NCBI GenBank assembly: GCA_964620045.1
Contig: CAZUJL010000032.1
Location: 1 to 38,912 of the forward strand
Direction of reading: 5' to 3'
DNA: 38,912 nt
Source: VFKU01 sp964620045
GTDB taxonomy: Bacteria > Hydrogenedentota > Hydrogenedentia > Hydrogenedentales > GCA-2746185
In this document: piece after piece, positions 18,322-28,009 of the stretch
Position numbering within the stretch: the first letter of the stretch is position 1
Layout: every line of letters starts with the position of its first letter
Translations under genes and position numbers: made by a program
The notes under the pieces: model-generated
Database searches by the model: none
Seen by the model: only the letters and a program-made list of their open reading frames with translations
What the model was told of the DNA's origin: nothing

Positions 18322-18663
18322 CTAGGCTCCGTGTGATACATGGAGGACGCATCCGGATTTCTTCGATATCTCGATTTCGGCGACCCCGCCTATTGTGGGA
18401 AGTCCATCTGGCGATTTCAGTGTGCCAGTCACCAACCAAATATCGTTGCTCAGCGTAACTACATACGGTTTTTGTTTTTCTATGTTGTCTTTCCCATAGA
18501 TTGGGCTCCATACGGCGACGGCAATCGCAATTGCTGTTTCTTTGTCGGGTACAAATCCTTTTTCTGGAACATAGGAATGCCGTTCTTGTGACTCAATAGG
18601 AATTGCCGATAAGAGCAATGCAACGGCGAAAGAAACAATCCAAACCTGCGGAGTTTTTTTCAC
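18322..18663 (-). CDS. Exported NTF2-fold immunity-like protein
   Basis: 113 residues. Residues 1-26 are a signal peptide (MKKTPQVWIVSFAVALLLSA). The rest resembles the NTF2-fold immunity protein family (PF15631): VPDKETAIAIAVAVWSPIYG, then KPYVVTLSNDIWLVTGTL, then GGVAEIEISKKSGCVLHVSHG. Members are proposed to neutralise polymorphic toxins, but many occur alone. The start is GTG at 18663 with AAGGAG 7 bases upstream. It begins 19 bases after the ThDP-enzyme stop. Base composition is clearly more AT-rich than all neighbours, suggesting separate acquisition. No toxin gene is nearby. Confidence 0.8.
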   Translation of the reverse strand: MKKTPQVWIVSFAVALLLSAIPIESQERHSYVPEKGFVPDKETAIAIAVAVWSPIYGKDNIEKQKPYVVTLSNDIWLVTGTLKSPDGLPTIGGVAEIEISKKSGCVLHVSHGA

Positions 18664-18682
18664 AAGTAGTCTCCTTGCTGGG

Positions 18683-20239
18683 TTAAAGGACGACTTCGAT
18701 CAGACTTGGGCCGCTGGCCGCGAAGCTGCGCTTGAGTTCGGTGGTGAGGGCTTCGGCGGAGTCGGGGCGTGTGGACGGCATGCCCATGCCTTTGGCCAAT
18801 GCGCACCAGTCGAGCTCGGGGCGGTGCAGGTCGGTGAGTGACGTGGCGGCGGGGCCCATGGAGGCGTCCTTGGCCGCGCGCGCGAACTCGGTCTGCAGTA
18901 TCTGGTAGCGCCGGTTTACGAGGATGACGTTGGTCACGTTCAGATTTTCGCGCATCTGGGTCCACAGCGCTTGCAGGGTGTACATGCCGCCGCCGTCCGC
19001 CTGCAGCGCGACGACGCGCCGATCGGGACATGCGACCGCGGCGCCGGTGGCTGCGGGCAGGCCGAAGCCGATGCCGCCGCCGGTGAGATACATCGCGGCG
19101 TGGCGCGGGGCGTTGCGCGTGAGGTGATAGGCCGGGCCGCCGGAGGTGGCGGACTCGTCCGCGATGATCGCGTTCTCGGGCAGCGTCGCGGAGAGCGCGG
19201 CGGCGAAGGATTTGGTTGTGATCGACCCGGTCGGCGCCTCGGCGCGTTCGCGCGCGATCACTTTCGGCACCGCCATGCGGACGTTGAGCATATGCAGCAG
19301 CACGTCGAGCGCGGGGATCGAGGGTGTCTCCGGCGGGCTCAGCTTGATGAGCTCGCAGTGCTCCGGCACGAGCAGGTTTGGGTATCCGGGGTACTGGAAG
19401 AACGAGACGGGCGGCTTTGCGCCGATGAGCACGAGGTGCGAGAGGCCATCGAGTCGCTTGAGCACGTCTTCGGGGAAATACGGCAACCGCGTGACTTCTG
19501 GGAGGTCTGCGCCGCGATCCATGCGGCCGGGGAAGGGCTCCGCAAAGAGTTTGACGTTCGCGCCCGCCGCGAGACGCCCCGCCATGATCAGCGCCGGTTC
19601 GAGCAGTGCGTCGCCGCCGAGCAGGAAGCCGACATGGCCTTCATTTTTCACGGCGTGAATGACGCGATCGATCGCGGCCATGTCGACCACCTGGCGCGGG
19701 GCGTCGGATTCCGCGCTGCGCGGGTCTTCGCTGGCGCGCGCGGTGCCGTCCATGATGTCGGCGGGGAGGATCAGCGTGGCGATTTTTCCCGGACGCGTGC
19801 CGGCCTGCGTGATTGCTTCGTTCACGTTGTCCGCGAGCGTTTCGGAAATGCGCGCGGCGTGCACCCAGGCGGAGAAGGGTTTGGCGAGTGTCGTAATATC
19901 GGACGTCAGCGGCGCGTCGTAAGGCAGGTGGGACTGCGGATGATCGCCGACGAGATTGACGATCGCGCTCTGCGCGCGCCGTGCGTTGTGCAGGTTCGCG
20001 CCGCCGTTCGCGAGGCCGACGCCGAGGTGCAGCAGCGTGAGCGCGGGTTTTCCCGCCATGCGCGCGTAGCCGTCCGCCATGCCGGTGCACACGCCTTCGA
20101 ACAGGCCGAGCACGGGGCGAATCGCGGGCACCGCGTCGAAGGCGTTCACGAGACCCATCTCGGTCGTGCCGGGATTGGCGAAGCAGGCGGTGATGCCGCG
20201 TGACGCGGCAATACGCAAGACAAGTTCCGCACCTGTCAT
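18683..20239 (-). CDS. Thiamine-diphosphate enzyme, acetolactate synthase large-subunit-like
   Basis: ThDP-dependent decarboxylase/synthase of the acetolactate synthase family, 518 residues, somewhat short of true IlvB (about 560-600). The N-terminal PYR domain has the catalytic Glu48 in GLFEGVCTGMADGYARM. The central domain is residues about 190-330. The C-terminal PP domain has the cofactor motif ADGGGMYTLQALWTQ...VILVNRRYQ, where the usual GDG is ADG. These features match acetolactate-synthase-like proteins of the MdlC/AruI type, which act on other 2-oxo acids. The substrate is unknown and no small regulatory subunit gene is adjacent. The ATG at 20239 has GGGAG 13 bases upstream, a loose fit. 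Confidence 0.88.
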   Translation of the reverse strand: MTGAELVLRIAASRGITACFANPGTTEMGLVNAFDAVPAIRPVLGLFEGVCTGMADGYARMAGKPALTLLHLGVGLANGGANLHNARRAQSAIVNLVGDHPQSHLPYDAPLTSDITTLAKPFSAWVHAARISETLADNVNEAITQAGTRPGKIATLILPADIMDGTARASEDPRSAESDAPRQVVDMAAIDRVIHAVKNEGHVGFLLGGDALLEPALIMAGRLAAGANVKLFAEPFPGRMDRGADLPEVTRLPYFPEDVLKRLDGLSHLVLIGAKPPVSFFQYPGYPNLLVPEHCELIKLSPPETPSIPALDVLLHMLNVRMAVPKVIARERAEAPTGSITTKSFAAALSATLPENAIIADESATSGGPAYHLTRNAPRHAAMYLTGGGIGFGLPAATGAAVACPDRRVVALQADGGGMYTLQALWTQMRENLNVTNVILVNRRYQILQTEFARAAKDASMGPAATSLTDLHRPELDWCALAKGMGMPSTRPDSAEALTTELKRSFAASGPSLIEVVL

Positions 20240-20384
20240 ATTAGTAGCAATTCTCCCACCGTGGCCCGCCCGCGCGTAGAATTTGTATCGTACTTAAAAA
20301 TGAGTGCACAAACGTAGTCGGCAGCGTGCAGTAGTTTTTGCCGCCACGCGGATTTGTCCGTAATATGCGCGCACTCAAGGTGCA

Positions 20385-21773
20385 TTGGGCGAGGATTTGG
20401 TAACAGATCATTTACATACGGTCATCGTCGGCGGCGGGATCGCGGGGCTGGCGTGCGCGCACCGGCTTTCGACCCGGCTTGGGCCGGGGCGGGTGCGGCT
20501 GCTGGAGGCGTCGGACTATCTCGGCGGGCACGTGCGGACGACGCACCAGCACGGGTATCAGCTCGACTGGGGCCCGAACGGGTTTCTCGATCGTGAGCCG
20601 CAGATGCTGGCGTGGGTGCGCGAGCTGGGGCTCGGGGGCGAGCTGATTCAGGCGAACCAGGCGGCAGCGCGGCGGTTCCTGATGATCAAGGGCCGGCTCG
20701 TGGAGTTGGCCGGGCCCCCGAAGTTTTTTGTGTCGCCGCTGCTATCGCCCGCGGGCAAGGCGCGCGCGCTAATGGAGCCGCTAATTCCGGCGAAGAAAGA
20801 CGACGCGCCCGAGAGCGTGTATGACTTCGCGGCGCGGCGGCTGGGACGCGAGGCGGCGGATACGCTGGTGAGCGCGATGGTGCTCGGGATTTTTGGCGGC
20901 GACGCGAAGCACCTTTCGCTGCAACATTGCTTCCCGCGCATGGCGGCGATGGAGCGCGAACATGGCGGCTTGTTCAAGGCGATGCTGGCGAAGAAGAAGT
21001 CGGGGGGCGGCGCGAATCCAGTCGGCGGCACACTGACGTCGTTGCGTGGCGGGATCGGGAAGTTGGCGGAGCGGCTGCGCGATGTTCTCGGTGACATTGC
21101 GCAGACGGAATCGCCGGTGGCGGCGATTGAGAAAGTAGAGGATGGTTTCGTTGTGCATTGCGGTCGCCCGGTCGCGCGACCCTCACTGCACGCTAAAAAT
21201 GTGATCCTAGCGGTGCCGGGGTTTGTGGCGGCGGAATTGATGCGCGTGTTGGCGCCCGATGCGGCTTCGAAGATGGAATCGGTGGGATATGCGTCGCTGT
21301 CGGTGGTGTGCGCGGGATTTCGGCGCGATAAGGTGCAGCGTGAACTAAACGGATTCGGATATTTGATTCCTCCGAACGAAGGTCGCGACACCATGGGGTG
21401 CTTGTGGACCACGAGCATTTTTCCGGGTACGGCGCCCGAGGGACACGTGCTGCTGCGATCGATGGTGGGTGGCGCCGTGCATCGCAAGGTGGTGGATCGG
21501 TCGGATGCAGGGCTACTAGCGGCGGTCAAAAAGGACGTATTCGATTTGCTTGGTGCGCAAGGGGCGCCGGATTTCGTGCAGATATTCCGCCATCGCCGGG
21601 CGATTCCGCAGTATGGGCTGGATCACGGCGACGTGTTGAAGGCGGCGGATGCGGCGGAGGCTGCGCATCCGGGGCTGTATTTCACGGGCAGCGCGCTGCG
21701 CGGCGTGGCCGTGATTGATTGCGTGGTGGATGCGTTTAAGGTGGCCGAGCGGATTCTGGCGCGCGGGGCGTAA
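20385..21773 (+). CDS. Protoporphyrinogen oxidase-like FAD enzyme (HemY/PPOX type)
   Basis: FAD-dependent oxidoreductase, 462 residues, likely oxidising protoporphyrinogen or coproporphyrinogen in haem synthesis. The N-terminal dinucleotide motif is VIVGGGIAGLACAHRL, then LEASDYLGGHVRTT. PPOX landmarks follow: LDWGPNGFL, VSAMVLGIFGGDAKHLSLQHCFPRM, TLTSLRGGIGKLAERL, and the C-terminal FAD-contact region YFTGSALRGVAVIDCVVDAFKVAERI. The start is uncertain: TTG at 20385 with AAGG 4 bases upstream is used; TTG at 20397 is an alternative and no ATG exists. No other haem genes are nearby, though the organism makes several haem proteins. Confidence 0.9.
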   Translation: MGEDLVTDHLHTVIVGGGIAGLACAHRLSTRLGPGRVRLLEASDYLGGHVRTTHQHGYQLDWGPNGFLDREPQMLAWVRELGLGGELIQANQAAARRFLMIKGRLVELAGPPKFFVSPLLSPAGKARALMEPLIPAKKDDAPESVYDFAARRLGREAADTLVSAMVLGIFGGDAKHLSLQHCFPRMAAMEREHGGLFKAMLAKKKSGGGANPVGGTLTSLRGGIGKLAERLRDVLGDIAQTESPVAAIEKVEDGFVVHCGRPVARPSLHAKNVILAVPGFVAAELMRVLAPDAASKMESVGYASLSVVCAGFRRDKVQRELNGFGYLIPPNEGRDTMGCLWTTSIFPGTAPEGHVLLRSMVGGAVHRKVVDRSDAGLLAAVKKDVFDLLGAQGAPDFVQIFRHRRAIPQYGLDHGDVLKAADAAEAAHPGLYFTGSALRGVAVIDCVVDAFKVAERILARGA

Positions 21774-21833
21774 TTGGGTTTCTTTTGATAGACTGTTTTT
21801 TGCGCGGGTGAGGCTACCTGTCGTTGGACGGGG

Positions 21834-21859
21834 AGATTCTTCGCTGCGCTCAGAATGAC
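21834..21859. repeat. Dispersed AT/GC hairpin repeat in the thiC leader
   Basis: AGATTCTTCGC through GAATGAC, with ATTCT and AGAAT arms around a TCGCTGCGCTC loop. I recognise this as a short intergenic repeat type common in environmental genomes. It stands immediately before the GC hairpin repeat at 21870-21897. Only one copy is in this window. Confidence 0.55.
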
Positions 21860-21869
21860 AAAAAAGGAT

Positions 21870-21897
21870 GGGCGGGGACAGAGCCCCGCCCCTACGA
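21870..21897. repeat. GC hairpin repeat, copy 1
   Basis: Eight-base arms GGGCGGGG (21870-21877) and CCCCGCCC (21884-21891) around ACAGAG, followed by CTACGA. The copy at 30605-30632 has the same 8-6-8 layout and the same CTACGA tail but inner stem bases CC/GG instead of GG/CC, preserving pairing. Confidence 0.75.
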
Positions 21898-21927
21898 ACG
21901 TGACATGTGGTGCAGGAGATTCATTTT

Positions 21928-23795
<1,868 letters not shown>

Positions 23796-23799
<4 letters not shown>

Positions 23800-24119
23800 T
23801 GTAGAAGCCGTTTGGCAAGCAGGGATCGTATATCGCGGCGACCGTCAGTTACGACGTATATATAGACCCGTTTGTCCAGAATCCGATATATGACGCGGTA
23901 GGGTTTAAAAAATATCTCCCGGAACGCCGTGGCGCCAAGTTCGCTGAGGTCGTCGGGATACGTGCCTCGATTTGGGAATTGTTCGAGCCGATCGACAACT
24001 TCAAGCAGTCTAGTTCGTACATATTCCGCATCGTCGAGTGAGCGATTCTCTGCCAGGAAATCATAGATTTCCTCAATGTCTCGTTCGGCGTCCGCTGTGA
24101 CAAAGACCTCGTATTTCAT
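23796..24119 (-). CDS. ParE/RelE-type toxin
   Basis: Toxin of a type II toxin-antitoxin pair, 107 residues. The ParE/RelE fold is visible: VFVTADAERDIEEIYDFLAEN at the N-terminus, then LEQFPNRGTYPDDL, FREIFFKPYRVIYRILDKRVYIYVVTDGRRDIRSLL. The FKPYRVIYRI core and DGRRD end are typical. ParE members poison DNA gyrase and RelE members cleave mRNA; with this sequence ParE-like is more likely but not certain. The ATG at 24119 abuts the antitoxin stop (TAG-ATG), so the two are translationally coupled. The stop overlaps that of thiC by 4 bases. Confidence 0.9.
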
Positions 24120-24398
24120 CTATTTGGTGCGGCGATGCTTCTTGCCCAAATTACGGATGACCTCGCGTGCAGGTTTCACGCGGCCTTCCACGATCTGGCG
24201 ATCGCCGAGTGCGAGGACCTTGAGCAGCGCGAGCGTTTCCTGCGTCTCTTCGTAGGAAACGATGTCCTGGAGCACCGCTTTGGCTTCGCCGTTCTGAGTG
24301 ATGATCATGGGTTCACCGTTCTCGGCAAGCTTGTTGAGGATTTCGGCGGCATTTGCTTTGAGGTAACTGATGGGTTTGATTTGGTCGGCCAGGCTCAT
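24120..24398 (-). CDS. Phd/YefM-type antitoxin
   Basis: Antitoxin and autorepressor, 92 residues. The N-terminal Phd/YefM DNA-binding fold is seen in ISYLKANAAEILNKLAENGEPMIITQNGEAKAVL; the C-terminal 40 residues (ALLKVLALGDRQIVEGRVKPAREV) would wrap the toxin, and the end is basic. The ATG at 24398 has AGGAG 9 bases upstream. It is the first gene of the pair, as usual for type II systems. A 16-bp perfect palindrome touching the -10 box lies just upstream. Confidence 0.92.
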   Translation of the reverse strand: MSLADQIKPISYLKANAAEILNKLAENGEPMIITQNGEAKAVLQDIVSYEETQETLALLKVLALGDRQIVEGRVKPAREVIRNLGKKHRRTK

Positions 24399-24421
24399 GA
24401 GGCTGATCTCCTGATGGACTA

Positions 24422-24442
24422 ATTATAGACCAAATTTGGTCT
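24422..24442 (-). promoter_or_regulatory. Toxin-antitoxin promoter -10 box and operator palindrome
   Basis: AGACCAAA followed by its exact reverse complement makes a 16-bp perfect palindrome (24427-24442). On the minus strand a consensus TATAAT (24427-24422) begins at its edge, 24 bases before the antitoxin start region. No good -35 is seen (ATCCGT at the 17-base position). Binding of the Phd-type antitoxin here would block transcription. Confidence 0.82.
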
Positions 24443-24508
24443 GAACGGATGTTTCGTTCGGAATGCTGAAATGAGTAAGCTCTAGGGGTGTTTTTGGGGG
24501 TGGAACCT

Positions 24509-26230
24509 GTGATTTTGCGGGCGGGGATTGGACTTTTACTTGTGGTGGCGTGCCTGGTGGCACGGGGGGAGGATTTACCCCAAGCCGCTATTCCGTCCCC
24601 GTTGATGGACCTGGCCGAGCAGGTGGCGGCGGAACATCACAGCCAGCCGCTGGCGCAGGACGGGCACTACGCGGGGGTAATCGAGTACCCGTATGACGCG
24701 CTGTTGCTGCGCATCCACCTGATTCGCGCGGCGAAGCGTTCGATCGACTTGCAGACCTTCATCTGGGAAGCGGGGGATGCGTCGAGCAAGCTGATCGCGT
24801 ATGAGCTCGTGCAGGCGGCGCGGCGTGGGGTGCAGGTGCGCGTGCTGCTGGACCATATGTGGTCCGCGAAGGCCACGGAAGAAATCACCTTTGACGAGAC
24901 GACCTTTCCGGGCGTCGAGATCAAGATATATCGTCCGCCCGCGAAGTGGCTGAACCCCGGCACGCCGTTCCGCGTGCTGAACATGGTGCTGCCGACGGCG
25001 GCGAACCAGCGCATGCACTGCAAGTCGATGATTGTTGATGGCGTCATCGGGTTCACGGGCGGCCGGAACATCGGCGACAAATATTTCGGCTTGGCGACCG
25101 GCTACAACTTCAAGGACCGCGAGGTATTGGTCGCGGGGCCGGCCGTGACGCAGATGTCGCGCAATTTCGAAAACTACTGGCGCTTCAAGCGGACCTATTT
25201 CAATTACGAGCTGCGCGATGTTGCGAAACAGGTGGCCGAGGGCGTTACGCAGCCGGAGTATGGGCGCGAGGACGTCGAACTCGACACGACGTTCGTGCAG
25301 GTCGACCACGATGCGCTGGATCCGGCTGTGATTCAGCGGGCCTTTGTTGATGGCATGAGGCCCGTGAATCGCCTGTGGTTCGTCGCGGATATCCCCGGGA
25401 AAAAAGCCGACTTCGCGTACACGGCGATCGGCACGAGCAGCCGCATGTTTCATGCGTTCTGGATCCAGACGAGCGAGACGCGCGACGAGCTGTTGATGCA
25501 GAGCCCGTACACCATTTTTGATTACCGTGCGCGGCATTTGTTTCGCGAGCACACGGAGGACGCGCCGGATCTGCGCGTGGTGCTGTCGACGAACAGCCTC
25601 GGGTCGGCGGACCACATCGTGACGTATTCGGCGAACTATCGCCTGCGCACGAAGATGACGCGCGGGCTGGGCTTCGAGATTTACGAGATGAAGCCACACC
25701 CGGCGATATTGGAAGAACATTTGCCGAAATACACCGAGCTGAAGGTGCGCGCGGAACAGGACAAGGAACCCGAGCCGTACCTCAGCATTCACAGCAAGAC
25801 CTGCGTGTTCGATCGGCGCGTGGTGTACATCGGCACGATGAACCTGGACCCGCGCTCGTTTTATGTGAACAGCGAATGCGGCGTGTTTATTGAGGATGCG
25901 GACTTCGCGGCGGGCGTGCGCGAGACACTGCTGCAGGACATGAGCGCGGCGAACAGTTGGGTGATTGCGCGCAACAAATACATTCTGGGGTTCGTGAACC
26001 GATCGCTGGAGGGAATTTCGTCGATGCTGCCGATCGATCCATGGCCGCTCCGCAACACGGCGGCATATGATTTGAAACCGGGCGCGCAGGAAGTGTCGGC
26101 GGACGATCCCGCATTTTTCGACAATTACGAGAGTGTGGGCAGTTTTCCGGGAACGAAACCCGCCGATCAGCGGCGCGTGATCACGCAGATCTACAAGACC
26201 TTTGGCATGGCGGCGACGCCGCTGTTGTGA
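24509..26230 (+). CDS. Phospholipase D family (cardiolipin synthase-like) protein
   Basis: PLD-superfamily protein with two HKD motifs, 573 residues from GTG at 24509: H170-C-K172...D177 followed by GFTGGRNIGD, and H428-S-K430...D435 followed by YIGTMNLDPRS. This layout resembles the ClsC/YmdC cardiolipin synthase group. The N-terminus (ILRAGIGLLLVVAC) is a signal sequence with a possible lipobox VVAC, so it may be a lipoprotein acting at a membrane. The start is ambiguous: GTG at 24488, 24500 and 24509 are in frame; 24509 has GGGGG 8 bases upstream and gives the cleanest signal peptide. It probably transfers phosphatidyl groups, but could be another phosphodiesterase. Confidence 0.88.
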   Translation: MILRAGIGLLLVVACLVARGEDLPQAAIPSPLMDLAEQVAAEHHSQPLAQDGHYAGVIEYPYDALLLRIHLIRAAKRSIDLQTFIWEAGDASSKLIAYELVQAARRGVQVRVLLDHMWSAKATEEITFDETTFPGVEIKIYRPPAKWLNPGTPFRVLNMVLPTAANQRMHCKSMIVDGVIGFTGGRNIGDKYFGLATGYNFKDREVLVAGPAVTQMSRNFENYWRFKRTYFNYELRDVAKQVAEGVTQPEYGREDVELDTTFVQVDHDALDPAVIQRAFVDGMRPVNRLWFVADIPGKKADFAYTAIGTSSRMFHAFWIQTSETRDELLMQSPYTIFDYRARHLFREHTEDAPDLRVVLSTNSLGSADHIVTYSANYRLRTKMTRGLGFEIYEMKPHPAILEEHLPKYTELKVRAEQDKEPEPYLSIHSKTCVFDRRVVYIGTMNLDPRSFYVNSECGVFIEDADFAAGVRETLLQDMSAANSWVIARNKYILGFVNRSLEGISSMLPIDPWPLRNTAAYDLKPGAQEVSADDPAFFDNYESVGSFPGTKPADQRRVITQIYKTFGMAATPLL

Positions 26231-26235
26231 ACTGT

Positions 26236-26253
26236 GCCAATCGGGAGATTGGC
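26236..26253. terminator. Hairpin between convergent genes
   Basis: GCCAATC, loop GGGA, GATTGGC: a perfect 7-bp stem just after the PLD stop (26230). A second stem GGACTAC-AGCGC-GTAGTCC (26261-26279) follows and contains the stop of the convergent gene. Neither has a T-run, so termination is plausible but not strong. Confidence 0.45.
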
Positions 26254-26263
26254 GTTACCGGGA

Positions 26264-26863
26264 CTACAGCGCGTAGTCCTGCGAGTTTTTCTTCTTCCGC
26301 GCGTTGCGCAGGCGGACCTTTACGCCCGGGTCGTAGCTGGGATCGCCGGAGCGACGCCACTTGTCGATCAGCGTTTCAATCTTCGCTTCGTTCGACGGCG
26401 TGTAGTTTTTCAGCAGATACTCGATCTCGTCCTTGATGCGCTTGCTTGTCGCCGCGCCGGCGCCCGCCTTCGCGCGTTCCTGCAGATGCTTGTGGCCGGT
26501 GTTGATGTCGTTCACGCGCGAGCGCATCGCCGCGCCTCCCAGGCGCCAGTTCCGCATTTGTTCGAGGGCCAGCGTACGCACGGCGTCTCGTTGTTCGAGG
26601 GCTTCCGGCGTGTTGAGTGCAGAGAGGCGCTGGAATTCCGTGAGCCAACCGTCGAGTTTCGCGTAGCGATCGCGCAGACGGCGGCGCTCGGCGGAGTCCG
26701 CCGTGGATACAAAATCAGTATTGATGCGCTTGGCTTCGTTGCGCATGAGGTGTATGAGGTCTTCGATGCCTTCGGCACCTTCGAAGGGGTCGGGTTCGGC
26801 GGCGGGCGGTTCGGGCTGGGCGTTCTGCTGGATGAGCGCATTGCGGAGAGCTTCGGGATCCAT
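26264..26863 (-). CDS. Charged helical protein of unknown function
   Basis: I do not recognise this protein. 199 residues, soluble, with no signal peptide or membrane segment. Residues 1-30 are Gln/Pro/Glu-rich; about 35-150 are strongly helical and charged (DLIHLMRNEAKRIN, ERRRLRDRYAKLDGWL, EALEQRDAVRTLALEQMRNW); the C-terminal 25 residues are very basic (VKVRLRNARKKKNSQ). No cysteine is present. A nucleic-acid or ribosome-associated role is conceivable from the basic tail but is not shown. The ATG at 26863 has GAGGG 4 bases upstream, a tight spacing. It is divergent from the dihydrouridine synthase gene. Confidence 0.7.
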   Translation of the reverse strand: MDPEALRNALIQQNAQPEPPAAEPDPFEGAEGIEDLIHLMRNEAKRINTDFVSTADSAERRRLRDRYAKLDGWLTEFQRLSALNTPEALEQRDAVRTLALEQMRNWRLGGAAMRSRVNDINTGHKHLQERAKAGAGAATSKRIKDEIEYLLKNYTPSNEAKIETLIDKWRRSGDPSYDPGVKVRLRNARKKKNSQDYAL

Positions 26864-26988
26864 AAAACCCTCTGACTCCGTTCCCCAACGGCAAAACAAG
26901 AGTAGGATAGCCTCGGCATGGAGGTCAACCCGGCGCGCGGATGCGGCCGAGCTGCGCGCTGCATTCCGCGAGTAGGCATTCGCTCGCG

Positions 26989-26994
26989 TATAAT
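26989..26994 (+). promoter_or_regulatory. -10 box of the dihydrouridine synthase gene
   Basis: A consensus TATAAT 20 bases before the GTG start at 27014. No recognisable -35 at 16-18 bases upstream and no extended -10 TG. Confidence 0.5.
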
Positions 26995-27013
26995 TGGCGT
27001 TGTAGTTCACTGA

Positions 27014-28009
27014 GTGGATGCCCCTGTGTTTTCGATTGGTCCCATAAAACTTGACCGCCCCGTCGCGCTTGCGCCGATGGAGGACGTGTCCGACATCCCG
27101 TTCCGGCAAATTTGCAAGGAACGGGGCGCGGACCTCGTGTACACGGAATTCACAAACTGCGAAGGCATTACGCGGCAGGCGCGGCGCGCGTTGGAAAAGA
27201 TCCGGGTAACCGAGGCCGAGCGCCCGGTCGCGATCCAGCTTTACGGCAGCAACGGCGAGTCGCTCGAGCGCGCGGCGGAAATCGCGACCGAGATGGCGCC
27301 GGATTTTATCGACATCAACTGCGGATGCTGGGTAAAGAAAGTCGCGCACCGCGGTGACGGCGCGGGATTGCTGCGCGATCTGAACCGCTTCGAGTTCGTC
27401 GTGCAGTCGGTCATGAAAGGCACAACGCTGCCTGTAACCGTGAAAACACGCCTTGGGTGGGACGACTGTAGCTTCGTGATCGAAGATGTCGCGCGCATGG
27501 TGGCCGCGAACGGCATTCAGGCGTTGACGGTGCATTGCCGTACGCGTTGCCAGGGGTATGAAGGCCGCGCGGACTGGTCATGGTTGCCGAAGATCAAGGC
27601 GGCCGCGCCGGACTTGCCGCTGATCGCGAACGGCGACATCGTGACGCCGGAGGATGTGGCCGAGGTGATGCGCCTGGGCGCGGACGGGGCGATGATTGGG
27701 CGCGGCGCGATCCAGAATCCGTGGGTCTTTGATCAGACCAAGCATTTCCTGGCGACGGGTGAACATCTGCCGCAGCCGAGTTTTGAAGAGCGCATCGAGC
27801 TGTGCATCCGTCACCTGAAAGACAATGCCGCGTACCGTGGTGAAGGGCGCGGCGTGACGTCGTTCCGGAAATTTTACGCCTACTACCTCAAGGGTATGCC
27901 GGATTCGAACCGCGTTCGGATTTCGCTGATGGCGCATTTCGAAGTTGCGCCGATTGAGGCGGCCTTGCGTGCGTATCTGGCCGAACTGAGCGAACGCGCT
28001 ACCGTTTAG
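27014..28009 (+). CDS. tRNA-dihydrouridine synthase
   Basis: FMN enzyme that reduces specific uridines in tRNA to dihydrouridine, 331 residues, DusB-like in style. Landmarks are LAPMEDVSDIPFRQIC, YTEFTNCEG, DINCGC (catalytic Cys105), VKTRLGWDD, LTVHCRTRCQGYEGRADWSW, NGDIVTPEDV and GRGAIQNPWVF. The catalytic loop normally reads NxGCP; here the proline after the catalytic Cys is Trp106. The start is GTG at 27014, the only candidate that gives a full N-terminus; its Shine-Dalgarno is weak. Its stop overlaps the stop of the convergent epimerase gene by 4 bases. Confidence 0.93.
   Translation: MDAPVFSIGPIKLDRPVALAPMEDVSDIPFRQICKERGADLVYTEFTNCEGITRQARRALEKIRVTEAERPVAIQLYGSNGESLERAAEIATEMAPDFIDINCGCWVKKVAHRGDGAGLLRDLNRFEFVVQSVMKGTTLPVTVKTRLGWDDCSFVIEDVARMVAANGIQALTVHCRTRCQGYEGRADWSWLPKIKAAAPDLPLIANGDIVTPEDVAEVMRLGADGAMIGRGAIQNPWVFDQTKHFLATGEHLPQPSFEERIELCIRHLKDNAAYRGEGRGVTSFRKFYAYYLKGMPDSNRVRISLMAHFEVAPIEAALRAYLAELSERATV

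Noticed and set aside
18971..20203. Plus-strand open frame opposite the ThDP enzyme
   Set aside because: Composition typical of antisense translation; no motif.
26264..27535. A 423-residue form of the unknown helical protein
   Set aside because: The N-terminal 220 residues of that frame are the antisense of the dihydrouridine synthase gene; the ATG at 26863 fits better.
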